Positions 1 to 11,738 of a stretch of 64,000 bases of DNA are shown here, one piece after another. The DNA lies in the NCBI GenBank assembly GCA_020746995.1, contig JAGPXD010000006.1, positions 1,674,001 through 1,738,000 on the forward strand, written 5' to 3'. The DNA is from Plectosphaerella cucumerina (Eukaryota > Ascomycota > Sordariomycetes > Glomerellales > Plectosphaerellaceae). A program made the position numbers and the translations under genes. A model generated the notes under the pieces. It was given only the letters and a program-made list of their open reading frames with translations. It was not told where the DNA came from and searched no databases. Positions within the stretch are counted from its first letter, which is position 1, and every line of letters starts with the position of its first letter.

Positions 1-1725
1 ACTCTATGAGACGGGCGACATGGCCGTTACATCGTGAAACTCGCGGATGCAGGCAGACGCAGCCGGGGGGGTCAGAACCCTGGGAGGTATGCCCTAGGGG
101 GGGAGAAGGGGGGAGGGGAAGCGAACTTCCGCTTCGGGGGATATGTCCGGGCTTGGCTCCCTTGTTATCACGCATGGATGTGGCTTGAGCCTAATGAACG
201 GGCAGACAACGGCCTTGTCTTTTTTGCACGAGCGAGTGTGGTTTTTTGATTTGGCACGAGGTGATAGGGGCGAGGCGAGTGCGTTAGGGGGAAAGGGTAA
301 GGGTAAAGGGGCTGGTGCGTGCCGGGGGGAGATGAAGAGATGAAGAGAAACAGCAGAAGCAAGCCACTGACAGGTTATCTCCCCTATCGATGCGAGGACC
401 CGCTGTCACGGTCCGTCGAGACACTAAAATCGTGCACCACTGCAGCCACTTGACGTCCGTCTGCGGCCATCCTCGCAACGGCCGCTGGTTTGACAAGCGG
501 CCTTCACTAATGACAACACCGGTGGTTGATAGTGCGGCGGAGACGGACCAGTCTGACAGCCCTTTTCCAGCCCGCTGGAGCGTATCCGCTACCCGCTACT
601 CGTACGGCTAATAAAGCGGCCCTCCCGTTGCCCAGTCCGAGTCCCAGTTAGCGGTGCCCTGTCGGTCTCGGCTGGCCGAACTTGAGCTTCGCCCCGTAAA
701 AAGACCAGAGGACCGTCTGATTTTATTTCTCGCCCAAGACGCCCAGGGACCCCTGACCTTGACCAGTATTGTATGATTTGGAGGGCCCCCAATCATCCTC
801 GACGGATTTTGATCCTGGCCGCCCAAGAAACATGTTGGAACTAGCGAATTCCAGTGTGGGTGGTTCCTCTTCCTCCTCCTCTCTCTGCCCTGTGCTTCCT
901 ACTGCCCAGACTCAAGTCCGACAAACGAAGCAAACCTTCTTTTTTCCCAAGCCCCTGCTTTTGGGGGGAACCCATTTCCTTCGTAGCATCGACGCCGGCT
1001 TGCTTCATGCACCGCCATCCCATCTGCTTGTCCTTGCTACCCCCCTTCGCTTCTGACCCCGTGTTGGGAGGAAATGTAGGTACGCGGCAGCAAGGCACGA
1101 GGTGACAGGGCAGGGTCGGAAGGAAGAAGAAAGGCAAGGTACCATGTCAGGGGCCGAAATGTGGCTTGGACGGACCCCGGCACCCAGCAACTCTCGAGTG
1201 CGAAGTGTGCCTGCACCTGGACCGCCACCACCACCACCATGACCACCACACCTCGAGCCTCTCTCCTTTTGGTGCCGGTGCCGGTAACTGCCAGACTGTC
1301 GGGCCGCGGTCCATCTGTGCGCTGCATTGTCTGTTCTTAACATCGTGTCTGTGTGTGTGCCGTTGTGTGACATCCATCACTCTATCAGAAAAGTCCGTCC
1401 GTCTTCCTCGGGGTTTCTCTTTCCAATATTCATCCCACCACGGCCCGACAAAAGCTCACCTCGCCAGGCACCGCCAGCTCACCCATCGCCCAAGGCCAGG
1501 TCCCTGCTCCCCTGCCCGGGCCCCCTATCAGTTAAAGATCGACCCCCTCCCCTCTGCGGGCCCCCCTCCCCAGGCCCAGCATCGCTCTGACCCGACGACC
1601 CGAACGAAAGAACGACGTCTGTGCATCCCCATTCCAGTTCGGGGAACAGCTACAGCACATCACCTTCAATCGCATCGCCAATCCACGACTACAGCTTGAC
1701 AAAAGCCACAGTACGACGAATCGCA
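1..1725. other. Intergenic, left edge; 5' leader of the SH3-like gene
   Basis: No open frame here has the codon pattern or protein character of a real gene. A short CCA/CCACCA microsatellite lies near 1221-1250. The last 250 bases are pyrimidine-rich with few guanines, which is usual for promoter and 5' leader sequence of highly spaced fungal genes. Confidence 0.6.
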
Positions 1726-4400
1726 ATGGCAACGCAGGCCAACACGGCGCTGCTGCGCCCCTTCAGGGAGGTCATGAAGTGGGCGAGCCTCGCCGCCGTC
1801 CACGCCCAGGATAGCGCCAACGACGCCCAGCTCGGCGCGCAGCTCCAGCGCTCCAGCAGCGCCCTGCTGAGGGACGCAGAGCGCGCCGTCAAGCGCCTGA
1901 CGCCCTACATCGAGTCGCCCACGCCCGAGCTGAGCGCATTCCTGACCGACCTGGTGCTGCGGAATGGTGAGTCTGGTAGATGCCTCGAGCTTCCAGACAG
2001 CTTCTAACTTTTCTTCTAGCCGACGTCATTGCAGAGTACAGGGCCGTCGACATCCTCCTCTACGACTTTGAGGACTACATCGAGGCCGCCAGCTACGATG
2101 CGGACAAGTTCTCCGCCCTCCAGTCCGCCATCAAGACACTCGCTCTTCTCCTGCTCGAGCGCATCCAGCGCTTCACCACCGAGACAGCCCTCGACGGCGC
2201 GCCTCCTTCCCTGCGCCCTCTGCCTCCTCTGCCCGCCCTCCCCGTCCGCGCCAACATCTCAAAGACCGTCACAGCCCAGTCCACAGCGCCCCGGTCGCAA
2301 CCACCCCCCTCCGTTCCTGAGGAGGCCCCAGCTCCCGTCGTCGTCGTGGCCCCTTCGGATAGGAAGCCCTCGCTGCCTCGCCAGGCCCTTCCCGCCAGCA
2401 AGTTCGCCCAGGCCCAGACTGCCGTCCATGTCACAGAGATTCGCTCGGAGAGAGAACGCCCTGAGCGCCCGGCGAGGCCAGACAGGCCCGAGGACCTGCC
2501 TGACATGCAGTCCGATTATGGTTTCAGCAGGCCCGACTACCGTCCAAGGTATGGGTCGCAAGCCACCTCGCCCGACGGCACATTCGTCGGCCTCGACCGC
2601 GTCGACCTCGGCTCCCCCATCTCAATGGGTTCGCTCGCCTCGCTGGGCCGCCCTGGCAGTGCCGCCAGCGTGCGCACCTCGCAGACGTCCGAGACGTCCC
2701 TTTCCTCATCGCGTCGTGATTACCCATACCTCCGCCCGCGCATGACCTCTCTCTCCCGCCATGACCAGATTCACGAGGAGGAGATTTCGTCATTCGACAA
2801 CGACCAGCTGGACAGCTACCCGCCCGATATCAAGCCCTACAACCCTACGTCACCTCCAATGTCAGAGCGCTCCAACTCATACGCTGGCCGGCATCAGCAG
2901 CAGCAACGCGAACAGCAGCGCGAGCCGCAGCAGCAACATCACCAAGACCAGAGCCAACAGGGCCACCAGCGCACCTCCTCCTCCGTCAGCCGCTGGCCCC
3001 AAGCCGACGACTTTGACGCCTCCCAATCCGTCGTCACCTCCTCCCAGTTCTCCACCTCCAGCGTCCTCAGCCCCGGCGCCCTGACCTCCCGCGACTCAAC
3101 CTTCGACAAGAAGACCTCCATCTCCTCCGGCGTCACGTCCCACTCCTCCGGTCGCGGCTCCCTCGCCTTCCCCCCTCCTCCAGCCGGCCGCGCCATCGGC
3201 CCCGACAGCTCCCTCGGCCTCCTCGGCGGCATCTGCAAGGGCGCCCGTGCCTTCGCCGCCGGCGGTCCCGGCCAGGCGATCAAGAAGGTCGGCGGCTCTG
3301 GCGGCTCCCAGCAGAAGCAGGCCGAGTTCTCCCAGGACATGATGTTCGGCTCCATGCTCGCCGTCGACACGAGCAACTACTCCGAGGCCATGTCCCAGTG
3401 TCTTCACTGCGAGTACAAGACGATATACTCTCAGCTCCTCCAGGATATGGACAGCGACCCCCTCGCCAAGCAGCAGTGCCGTGGCATGACGTACCGTTCT
3501 CGCTTCCTTTACAAGTCGCACGTTGTCGTCAAGGACTTTGAACGCGTCTACTTTGCTTGTGTGTTCTGCGATCGCGCCCGCGCGACGTGCCATGAGGGCG
3601 ACGCCACCGTCTTCCAGTCCGTCGACCACCTCTTCCGTCACCTGGCCAGGCATCCCCTCCCCCTCCCCCCGACCCCAGGCGTCACCGTCCTGTACGAAGC
3701 CGATGGTCCCCCAGCGAACGCCCAGGACTTCGACCTCATCATCCCCGACGGCCCCGCCGCCCCGCCCCCTGGTCCTCCCGTCGACGCCCTCGACTACATC
3801 GCCGGGCTCCCCTCCGGCCGCGCCATCAAGGATCACGTCCGGCGGCGCAACGAGCGGCCCCAAGCCCGCCCGGATAACGTTTCCGAAGTTCTTCAGTTCC
3901 TCAACGGCGCTCGCATCCTGGGCGTCGAGTATCCCGACAAGTGGGACGGCAAGTGGTGCCAGGGCTGGCACGACGGCGTCCTCGGCGTCTTCCCCAGCAA
4001 GATTATCTCGCTCGAGGCGCCCGACAAGGTGGCGCAGATCATCAAGAGCGTGCCGCGGTCGCTGCGGACGGGCGTCGCCAAGTGGGAGTGGGATCCCAAG
4101 GCACGAGCTGGGCCTGTTTCCCAGTGGCTTACTTTCTCCAAGGGTCATAAGATCTCCAACCTTGCTTGTAAGTTCCTCCTCTTCTGCTGCCTTCTGGACT
4201 TTTGCTAACTGACACTCCCAGGGGACGACCCGCACGCATGGTACTGGATCGGTACAAACTCCAAGGGCATGATCGGCATCTTCCCCAAGAGCCACATCCG
4301 CATCGAGACTATCCAGGATGGTTCACTGGAGGACACCCAGAGCGCTGCCGCAAGGTCGACAGGGCGGTCAAGGCTGGGTTCACTCTTCGGACGCAAGTAG
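1726..4400 (+). CDS. SH3-like domain protein with helical N-terminus and Cys/His motif
   Basis: Predicted 855-residue soluble protein from three exons: 1726-1966, 2020-4167 and 4222-4400. The introns are 53 and 54 bp with GT/AG ends and a CTAAC branch site (TTCTAAC near 2002; GCTAAC near 4204), and the spliced length is a multiple of three. The first 150 residues are helical. The middle is a disordered Pro/Ser-rich region with a Gln/His-rich stretch coded at about 2894-2960. Around 3390-3650 there is a Cys/His-rich segment (CLHC, then FACVFC and HLFRHLARH) that resembles a zinc-binding module. The C-terminus carries two SH3-like stretches (WHDGVLGVFPSKII and YWIGTNSKGMIGIFPKSHI). Such proteins usually act as cytoskeletal or signalling adaptors, but no precise role can be assigned. 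The start is the first ATG in frame with the helical domain. Confidence 0.85.
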
Positions 4401-7400
4401 TAGGCAAGACGGAAAAGCAGTCTTCTCTTCATGTTGGGGGATATACTACAGGGTTTATTGTTTTGCTGGCCGGGCAGCAGCACCGCCCGGGTGCACTTTG
4501 GACAGGAATTTCTTTCCATCAGGCGGGCAGAAGCGCACGATGCGAGCCTCGCCGCTGTATCTTTTCATGTGTCCGTCCTAGGAGCGGCACAGGTCAATTG
4601 GGTCAATCACAGAATACCTCTTTGCCTCCATCTTCCTTAGCTTGCATCTATCTTCCATGTCAATGTGTCCCCATCCCTGATATCATCATGCGCACCTATG
4701 CATCCCATCTCGGGCCATGTCGTCCCGGTGATGGATGGTATATGTGAGCCCTCGATCGGCCACAATCATCACCTGGCAGCTGTCTAAATCTGGCCCAACC
4801 CCCAGCCGGTTTGATCACCCTGTCTGAGATCGGGTCGTCCTCGAGAGATCCATGTCTTTACTTCGTGTCCCCAAAGTCCCTCTCCTCCCTGCGTCGATCA
4901 GGCTCTGGGCCCGTTTGACCCCCCCATGGCTGTTTGATCCTCCGAACGACGGCGAGCAAACATCATCACGCAAACAATCACGAGCACCGCCCTCCGCCGG
5001 GACATGCTGGCCGGCACACATCCCAACCGTGACCATCACACATCCATTGCCCCTCCATCGACCCCGCCGCCGCTGGAAAGCTCATCCATGCAAGCTCTCT
5101 CCCTCGACCCCAGCCGCTCCCACGCGCTGGTGGGACATGAGGCCACCCGACCGGCGTTTCACCCCTTTGCCTCAGCCCATTCAACGCGACCGTCCCATCG
5201 AATAAGCTCGGAAACATCCCGCTTGGGGAGCTAAGGCAGCGAAGTTGCGCACAGTCTGCCGAGCGCCCCGGCGGACGTGAGAGGTCGTCCCGTCTGTTCT
5301 CGCGGAGGCTACCCCGACGGTGACGCCGCACCCTCCCTCGCGACAAGCTTCGGATCGGGCGCAACTCGCACGTTCCGCATAGAGTGCCACTCCACCCTCT
5401 TCTTCCCCCGAGAAACCGCCCGGCGGGCCTCGAGCGCCGCTGCTAGCTACGGCCCGGATGTGGTCTCTGGGGGGACCCTTTCTTCGACCGCGGGAACCGG
5501 GGGCGCGGGTCCCGCCTGCCCACACGCCTAGTACACGATACAACGCTGGCTCCGCGTGCATGGCTACCAGGGTCGGTGGCTGGGATGAGTGGCTTGGTTG
5601 AAAAGCTCGTGATAAGGACTCGGGGTTTTTGGAGATGAAGGCATGATTTTTTGCTGTTTTCGGAGCGCGAATAGTGGCATTGTGATTGCGAAGGTGAAGG
5701 CGGTTCAGTACCGGCTACGAGAAAGCAGCCGGGGGCCGGGTCTCCGGGGCCCGGCGCTCGACCGCAACTGAACAGCAGGACACGGCCGGCCACGCGACTC
5801 TCTGCCGTACAAGCGCGATAGCATGCCCGAGGGGTTCATAGCGTCGCAACCATATCATGCGGAAGCTTTCCCTCCCCTCGAGCCTGGATGTTCCTGGTGT
5901 TCTGGTGTGCTCGAGGGAAACCTGCAGTGGCACGACACCTCGCTGGGGCCGTGAATCATGTCATTGATGTTTGAAGATAGCAATTCCCCAGGCTTGGTGC
6001 AACATTTCCATCTTGGTGTCTCTTCGCATATCCTGTGGGGTAGCATGTCGACAATGCCATGTCCTTGTGTCTATGGTTTTATCACGTTGCATCTTCGCTT
6101 CAACGCCCTGATCGGGGGTTAGCCTTTCGAAGTCAGAAATGCCGCTCGTCAAATGTTCAAAGAGCATCATCGACATCCGCTCTGCGTCCGCGATGACTCG
6201 GCGCCGGGAACCCATCTCCAATGCTCCGAGACCCCGGGCGCCCCTCTCATGCCACTAACGGAGCTGAAGGGCGGCTCCTTTCTTCCCGGCTGGAACGCCA
6301 TGATGATACGGGCCCTGGAATTGTGGACAACCTCGCACCATCCTTCGGGTCCTGAATCAAAGCGGAGGAGGTAAAGTGGTCCGTGGATCCGCGGGGTCGC
6401 AAGGGGCCCCGAACTGGCGGTAGCTGTTGAGGGACGTTTTCAAGGGGCGCAAGCCCACCACATCATGGGCAAATTCCAGCTCCTTTCCAGGTAACTTTTC
6501 ATCTTCTATCACCACTAGAACCTTGCTAGATCCTTCTGCCCACCTGATTATTCGATCACGAGCCAAGGTGATGCAATGAACGTCGGAAGCACATCAAGTT
6601 ATCCCCATCCAAAATCCCACACTCATCACTCAGGGCTCAAGCCGCCTTGTTTCTCATACTCTCGAGCACCGTTGTCCGTACTTCCTTACTCACATCCTAC
6701 ACGCGTGCCTAGCTTGCTCTTCATTATTTTCACCCCGAAGAAGTCAAGACATAAAACAGCAACATGTCACCACACCATCATCCCATGCGACTCGTGAACC
6801 ATACAAGAATGAACCATTGGCGGCGGCGACGCTTAGACGCCTCTGGACTGTGATTCAACGCATCGAGTCGCTACCTCTCCGGACCAAGTTCGCCACCAGT
6901 CGGTCTTCTTTTTCCTCGGGGACCAGTGACCTTGGTTTCATGTCGCTTGTCCGCACAGATGAGCCAGGCAACCCCGTCCTCTCGCCAGCTCTTCGGATCG
7001 CATTTCCGATCATCACAGGCGTGTTTTGTTTGCAGAGCAAGACAAGTAAAAGACAAGAAACTCGGATGGGGAGCAGGGGGCAGTATCCGCGGTGAATCAA
7101 CAACTCTCGGACGCTTCAAATCCTCCGCGCATTGCCATAACGCCAGTACCCTCTGAGAATCTATCTTTGGCCTCTTGGTCGAAGGCTGGTGATGGTGAGA
7201 ATTTTGCTTCAAGCGATTCAGGAGACCTCATGAGCCAGTCAGTCCCTGGGCAGATATCACCCTCTACAGCGACCGGAGAAGAATGATGCCGAGGCCACGA
7301 CCACACCAGTCACATATCAGATCAGATGGCCTGCTTGTCTTCATGTTTCCTGCCCGCATGAACCATTCGCAAGAAGTCGTTGATCAAAAACGCAGCCACG

Positions 7401-8273
7401 CTCGAAGCTGACTATGAGATACTCGATGTTCTGGCCCCTTGCGAGGTTCGTGTGGTAGGGTCAACATTGACACGTTCCCTGGCACTCGTCCAGGGTCCAC
7501 GCCTAACCCCGCGCCAACATTTCGCCCGTCGTGCGCTATGACGCCAAACAAGGCTGAGGAGGCTCGGCTGGTGTTGCCGAGAGCATTGTTCCTTCTCAGC
7601 ACAAATGTTTCTCGAATTAAGTCGGTCGTAAATGGGTTGGGCATTCTCTTTGTGTTTTTACAGTCGAAGTGGAAAGGAAGAGCTAGGCCAAGTTCACCAG
7701 CGTCTGGTTCGAAGCCTACCTAAGGTAGATGCGAGACACATGCGAGTGTTGAGGAACTCTGAACGACTACATATGATTGTACGCTGTCTTGAGTAGCTCG
7801 TGGTACATGGAAAGAGTCTAGAGAGTCCGGCGAGTCGGGCTCCATATCGTGAATCATGTTCGCGATGTTCCGGAACAGATACCCAATACGGTCAGCTCCC
7901 AAGCTCCCATCACGGCGCATCGAGGCTTTTCGAGACTCGCCGCTTTGACTTTATCTCCATGTCAGTGAACAGCTTCTCATCGAGAGCCTACATGTAGGCA
8001 TGTCATGACTAGGCATCGCAAGAAGACTGAAACCTTCCCGGACAGAGCCGAGAACGCTCATTCCGAATATCGACGAAAATGAAAGAATACTCTGCAGAAT
8101 GAATGGATTCAAATGTATAATAAGGGCCTTCTCCCATCTCATCATCCATCAGCATCTTCTTCTATCCATCTCGCCTTTCCAAGCCATCAACTCAGCAACA
8201 TCAAAATCCACAACAACAGATCCTCTTCACTTTAGACCCATTACTTTCTTCATCCCCTCCAAAATCAGTCAAC
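4401..8273. other. Gene-poor spacer of 3.9 kb
   Basis: Both strands hold only short, compositionally poor open frames. No conserved protein, RNA gene or mobile-element protein was recognised. Base composition becomes more AT-rich to the right of about 5.6 kb, where the secreted-protein island begins. Spliced orphan genes of under 100 residues cannot be excluded by reading. Confidence 0.5.
8116..8121 (+). promoter_or_regulatory. Putative TATA box of the first repeat-precursor gene
   Basis: TATAAT lies about 155 bases before the ATG at 8274 and is followed by a pyrimidine- and A-rich leader. The paralogue at 10197 has TATAAG at a similar distance, which supports a shared promoter plan. Confidence 0.4.
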
Positions 8274-8898
8274 ATGAGAATCTCCGATATCTGCACCCTC
8301 CTCGCAGCCACTCAGATGTTGGCTGTTGATGCAGCTATCATCCCGGCCGCTGTCGGCCAGATTCAGGCCCGTGACCCGGCTCGGGACGTTACCAACTCTG
8401 CCACGGCTACCCCTTACATGGGAGATGTGGCCTTCGCCGAAGATCCCATTGAGGTCTGCGACCCAAAGAAGGCCAGCAAGAGCAGCGGCGCCAGCAAGGA
8501 CAGCAACTCTGCCAAGTCTGGACCTTTTGGCGGTGACCCAACCGTCGGAAAGAGGGATCCCAAGAAGGCCAGCAAGAGCGGCGGCGCCAGCAAGGACAGC
8601 AACTCTGCCAAGTCTGGACCTTTTGGCGGTGACCCAACCGTCGGAAAACGGGATCCCAAAGAAGGCTAGTAAGAGCGGCGGCGCCAGTAAGGACAGTAAC
8701 TCTGCTAAATCTGGACCTTTCGGCGGCGACCCAACCGTCGGACAGCGCGTCCGGGCCCGCGCCTCCAAGAAGGCAGCCAAGGGTGGTGCCAAGGGCAGCG
8801 CCAGTAAGGACAGTAACAACGCCAAGGCTGGTCCCTTTGGAGGTGACCCGACGATCGGCCAGCGCGACAGCCGTGGACGTGTCCGCCGTGATTTCTAG
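8274..8898 (+). CDS. Secreted repeat precursor with Kex2 sites (copy A), frameshifted
   Basis: The ATG at 8274 opens a 131-residue frame that ends at TAG 8667-8669. It starts with a signal peptide (residues 1-20, MRISDICTLL then AATQ). Next come an NSATATPYMGDVAF segment and two near-identical units of about 32 residues, each ending TVGKR (Lys-Arg at 93-94 and 125-126), a Kex2-type cleavage site. In the third unit the DNA carries one extra A in the run 8658-8660 compared with the unit before it, and this brings in the stop. Two further units (ending in QR, not KR) and a VRRDF carboxyl end remain intact in the shifted frame up to the stop at 8898. The total length less one base is a multiple of three. 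It is either a recent mutation, a base-call error or, less likely, a recoding site. The architecture matches kexin-processed repeat proteins, including fungal RiPP precursors. The mature peptide and its function are unknown. Confidence 0.65.
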
Positions 8899-10196
8899 AT
8901 CCTCCAGGCCCAGAAGGACTCATTATTAGTACTACATCCCTCTTGCACCCATCCATCTTCATGGTCAGACAACTAACAAGACCCAAGGAAAGACGAGTTG
9001 GCTCCACCGCCGACAGTTGCAACATTGTCTACATGTCACCATGGGCAGACGCATCATGAGTATGCCTCTCGAGAGCGCAGGATACCGCCAGAATTCTGTA
9101 TTAGAGCGATTCGAAGCGTTGTACTCCTCCATTCAAACGACTTTCACTCAAGCGACCTTTCGGCATGGATTTCATCAATATCAACGCACAGGCAGCGAGG
9201 ACCTCACGTTCACTGAATCAACTCATACCTAGAATCTCTTTCGTTCACAATAGAGCATTTCATTTGATCAAACACAATCAATTTAGTCTTGCCTGATAAG
9301 TTTGTAAGCTTTAGTTCTGGATTTCACCCGCTGGAAGTATACTTGGTCACGACGCCACCATAGAAGCTTGAATCCGCGACGGAGCCAACGGTTCGTGCAG
9401 GATGTCACCGAATAAACCGGTTCACTGACTCGACAACGCCCGTAAGACGGGTTCGAGCCACCCGCACCACCGTCTTAGTCGATAAGGCCAAACAAAAGTT
9501 CGGGCGGTTTTAGTCGGCGCTCCCGCGAGGTTGGTGCTATCGGACGACATCTACGGTTTCACTCGAGTCAGCTGTCAGTTTTTGACAATGAACGGGGAGG
9601 GCTGCAATTGACTGGCTCCCTTTTAAGCACGAAAGGGGGAGAGGGAAGATGCAGTTTAAAAAAGAATACTTGATCGTCTCGGAGCTTGTACACTGAGTAC
9701 ATATTTTCTTTGCAGGATCTCCGGATGACAGAAATCGTGTGTCTTGAGCTTGTGTTTCGGTTGATTCCTGTCTCATAGAAGTAAGATGGGATCAAAACAA
9801 GACAAGCTCCTGTTCCTTCCATTCAATACAAAAATGGAGCACCGTCCGCAGCAACGGCCAATGCGTCTTGCTGCCTACAATATTCCCTGCCATAGTCATG
9901 GAGTTTAGTCAGGACTCGCGTGTCAGCCATCAACACCGCGACGGATTTCCAGACTGGGCACGAGCAGTAGAGACCTGAAACCAACATACCGCGCACCTTC
10001 CACCTCCGCCTCAGCATCATAGCAGGCAGCAAACATCTGGAACCTTCAGGACAATCAGCCCTATAAGAAGGGCTGCCCTTGGCAGAACCACCCACTTCCC
10101 TTCAGCTCAGCACTCCAAAGCATCAACCCACAATCATCATCTCACTAACAGTACCAGCCTCTCTAATCTTTACATATTCCCCTGAAAACTTTCACC
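8899..10196. other. Spacer between the two repeat-precursor paralogues
   Basis: About 1.3 kb without a recognisable gene. The left part is the 3' flank of copy A and the right part is the promoter of copy B. A GGTTCGAGCC match to a tRNA B box near 9450 was examined and rejected because no tRNA fold forms. Confidence 0.5.
10062..10067 (+). promoter_or_regulatory. Putative TATA box of repeat-precursor copy B
   Basis: TATAAG lies about 130 bases before the ATG at 10197. It sits between AGCCC and GGGCT, which form a small inverted repeat around it. Confidence 0.45.
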
Positions 10197-10808
10197 ATGA
10201 GAATCGCCGCTCTTTACACCCTCATTGCTGCCACCCAGCTGGTGGCTGCCGGCACAACTCTCGCCCCGGCCGCAGGCGGCCACATTCGGGCCCGCGACGT
10301 CAGAAACTCCGCCCGGGTTGGTCCTTATACGGGGGACGTCTCGTTCCCAGGCGATCGCGTCCGGAGGAGGGATCGTTCTGGAGACAACTCTGCCAGAGCC
10401 GATCCGTTCACGGGAGATGTGGCGTTCCCTGGCGATCGCCGGGTCCGGGCCCGCGACGGCTCTGACGACAACTCAGCTAGGGCGGACCCCTTCACAGGAG
10501 ATATTGCGTTCCCAGGTGACCGACGCGTTCGCGCTCGGGACCCGGCCCGAGATGGTGGCAACTCTGCCCGAGTCGGTCCCTACACGGGAGATGTGGCGTT
10601 CCCAGGCGACCGGCGTGTCCGTGTCCGAGACCCGGCTCGTGATGTCGGCAACTCTGTCACAGTCGGCCCCTACACAGGAGACGTGGCTTTCCCTGGTGAC
10701 CGGCGTGTGCGGGCTCGCGATGGTTCCGGCCGTGGGAGCAGACTTCCCGACCAGGAGGATGAGACTCGCTTCCGCGACAACGGCAGGCGAGTCCGTCGCG
10801 ATTTCTAG
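10197..10808 (+). CDS. Secreted tandem-repeat precursor with dibasic sites (copy B)
   Basis: An intact single-exon gene of 203 residues. The signal peptide is at about 1-19 (MRIAALYTLI then AATQ), and its MRI...TL.AATQ pattern is shared with the copy at 8274. Five units follow, starting at Asn37, Asn64, Asn92, Asn122 and Asn152. Each has the core NSA-x-x-x-P-(Y/F)-T-G-D-(V/I)-x-F-P-G-D, and most are then followed by RRVRARD. Units 2 and 3 have Phe where units 1, 4 and 5 have Tyr. The protein ends RRVRRDF, as does the shifted frame of copy A. Kexin cleavage after Arg-Arg and trimming of the RVRARD spacers would release about five similar peptides of 16 to 25 residues. This is the layout of kexin-processed peptides and of fungal RiPP precursors (ustiloxin type). 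There is no direct evidence for cyclisation or activity. Confidence 0.8.
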   Translation: MRIAALYTLIAATQLVAAGTTLAPAAGGHIRARDVRNSARVGPYTGDVSFPGDRVRRRDRSGDNSARADPFTGDVAFPGDRRVRARDGSDDNSARADPFTGDIAFPGDRRVRARDPARDGGNSARVGPYTGDVAFPGDRRVRVRDPARDVGNSVTVGPYTGDVAFPGDRRVRARDGSGRGSRLPDQEDETRFRDNGRRVRRDF

Positions 10809-11738
10809 TCGGCCTATTCGCATCTATTGTCAGTATTTCCTACTCATGCTCATCTTCTTTTTGACCAGGCGACTGACAGCATTGCAGAGACGGCCTCTTG
10901 GCCTCAAGATGACACTGGGGATATGTGTAGCGAAAGAGAGATAGAGAGAAAAGGGGTCTATTTCGGTTGCAAATATGTGGTGCAGCAATGCATAGTTTCT
11001 GTTTTTTTTAAGGAAACAACATTCCTTGAAGCGGGCTTTGGCAACAACTTAGATGCATCATTAGGTACAACAAGCAAGCAGGCAGTGTTACTTTTGGCAA
11101 GTTTGGCTAGGGTGCTCGGTTTCTTTTGTTTCCCAGAGGAAGTAAGAAGGACATCTCCGTCGTGGGGACAATGGACCTCAGAGGCGGCGTTGTTTCGCCA
11201 CCTCCGAATGAGAAACAAACGAATGAAACTTCCTTGTCCTCATCAATAGTAGCCTATCTAGCCAGTGACAATCACATTGAAGTGACTGGAAGAGGCAGTT
11301 CGCTTCGGTCTTGGCCGATGGCGCAGTCTTGCCACAGGCAAAGATCATCTCTCGTACGGCGAAAAATACCCAAACGGGCTCTCGCACCGGAGGATAGAGG
11401 CGCAGTTTGAATTAAATGGATGGCTTGTCAAATTTGTCAGCCAAGGTCTTTCGTGTCGTCAAAGTCCTGATTAGTCGCCTGGCTGGCTTAGGGCCTCTGA
11501 ATGGTGTCAGGTCGTGAACAGGGCCTGAGTCAACCCCCGGACAGGACCCCGTCGAGATCGCCAAATGGACGGCGGATGGAGTGACCCCGGCACCTTATTG
11601 CAACATCGGGACATGAGTTGCCCCGATCGCCAGGAGACACACCAAGGTCTCGACAAGACAGAGGCTATTTAGGTCATCTGGGTTTCCCTCGGGATCATCA
11701 GCAACACACTCATCCACACTCGAATGCCACTCGACAAG
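10809..11738. other. Spacer within the secreted-protein island
   Basis: No gene recognised. It contains the 3' flank of copy B and the promoter of the next secreted gene; a TATTTA-like element lies near 11665, about 70 bases before its ATG. Confidence 0.5.

Noticed and set aside
3096..4295. 399-residue open frame on the minus strand
   Set aside because: It is antisense to the SH3-like gene and arises from the GC-rich third codon positions; composition is Gly/Val/Ala/Glu-rich with no domain.
9440..9475. tRNA-like B box (GGTTCGAGCC)
   Set aside because: No T-arm with the proper five-base stem at the tRNA register, no acceptor stem and no A box at the right distance.
8274..10808. Complete ustiloxin-type RiPP cluster
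   Set aside because: No UstYa-type HxxHC protein, tyrosinase or methyltransferase was recognised in the window, so only the precursor-like genes are claimed.
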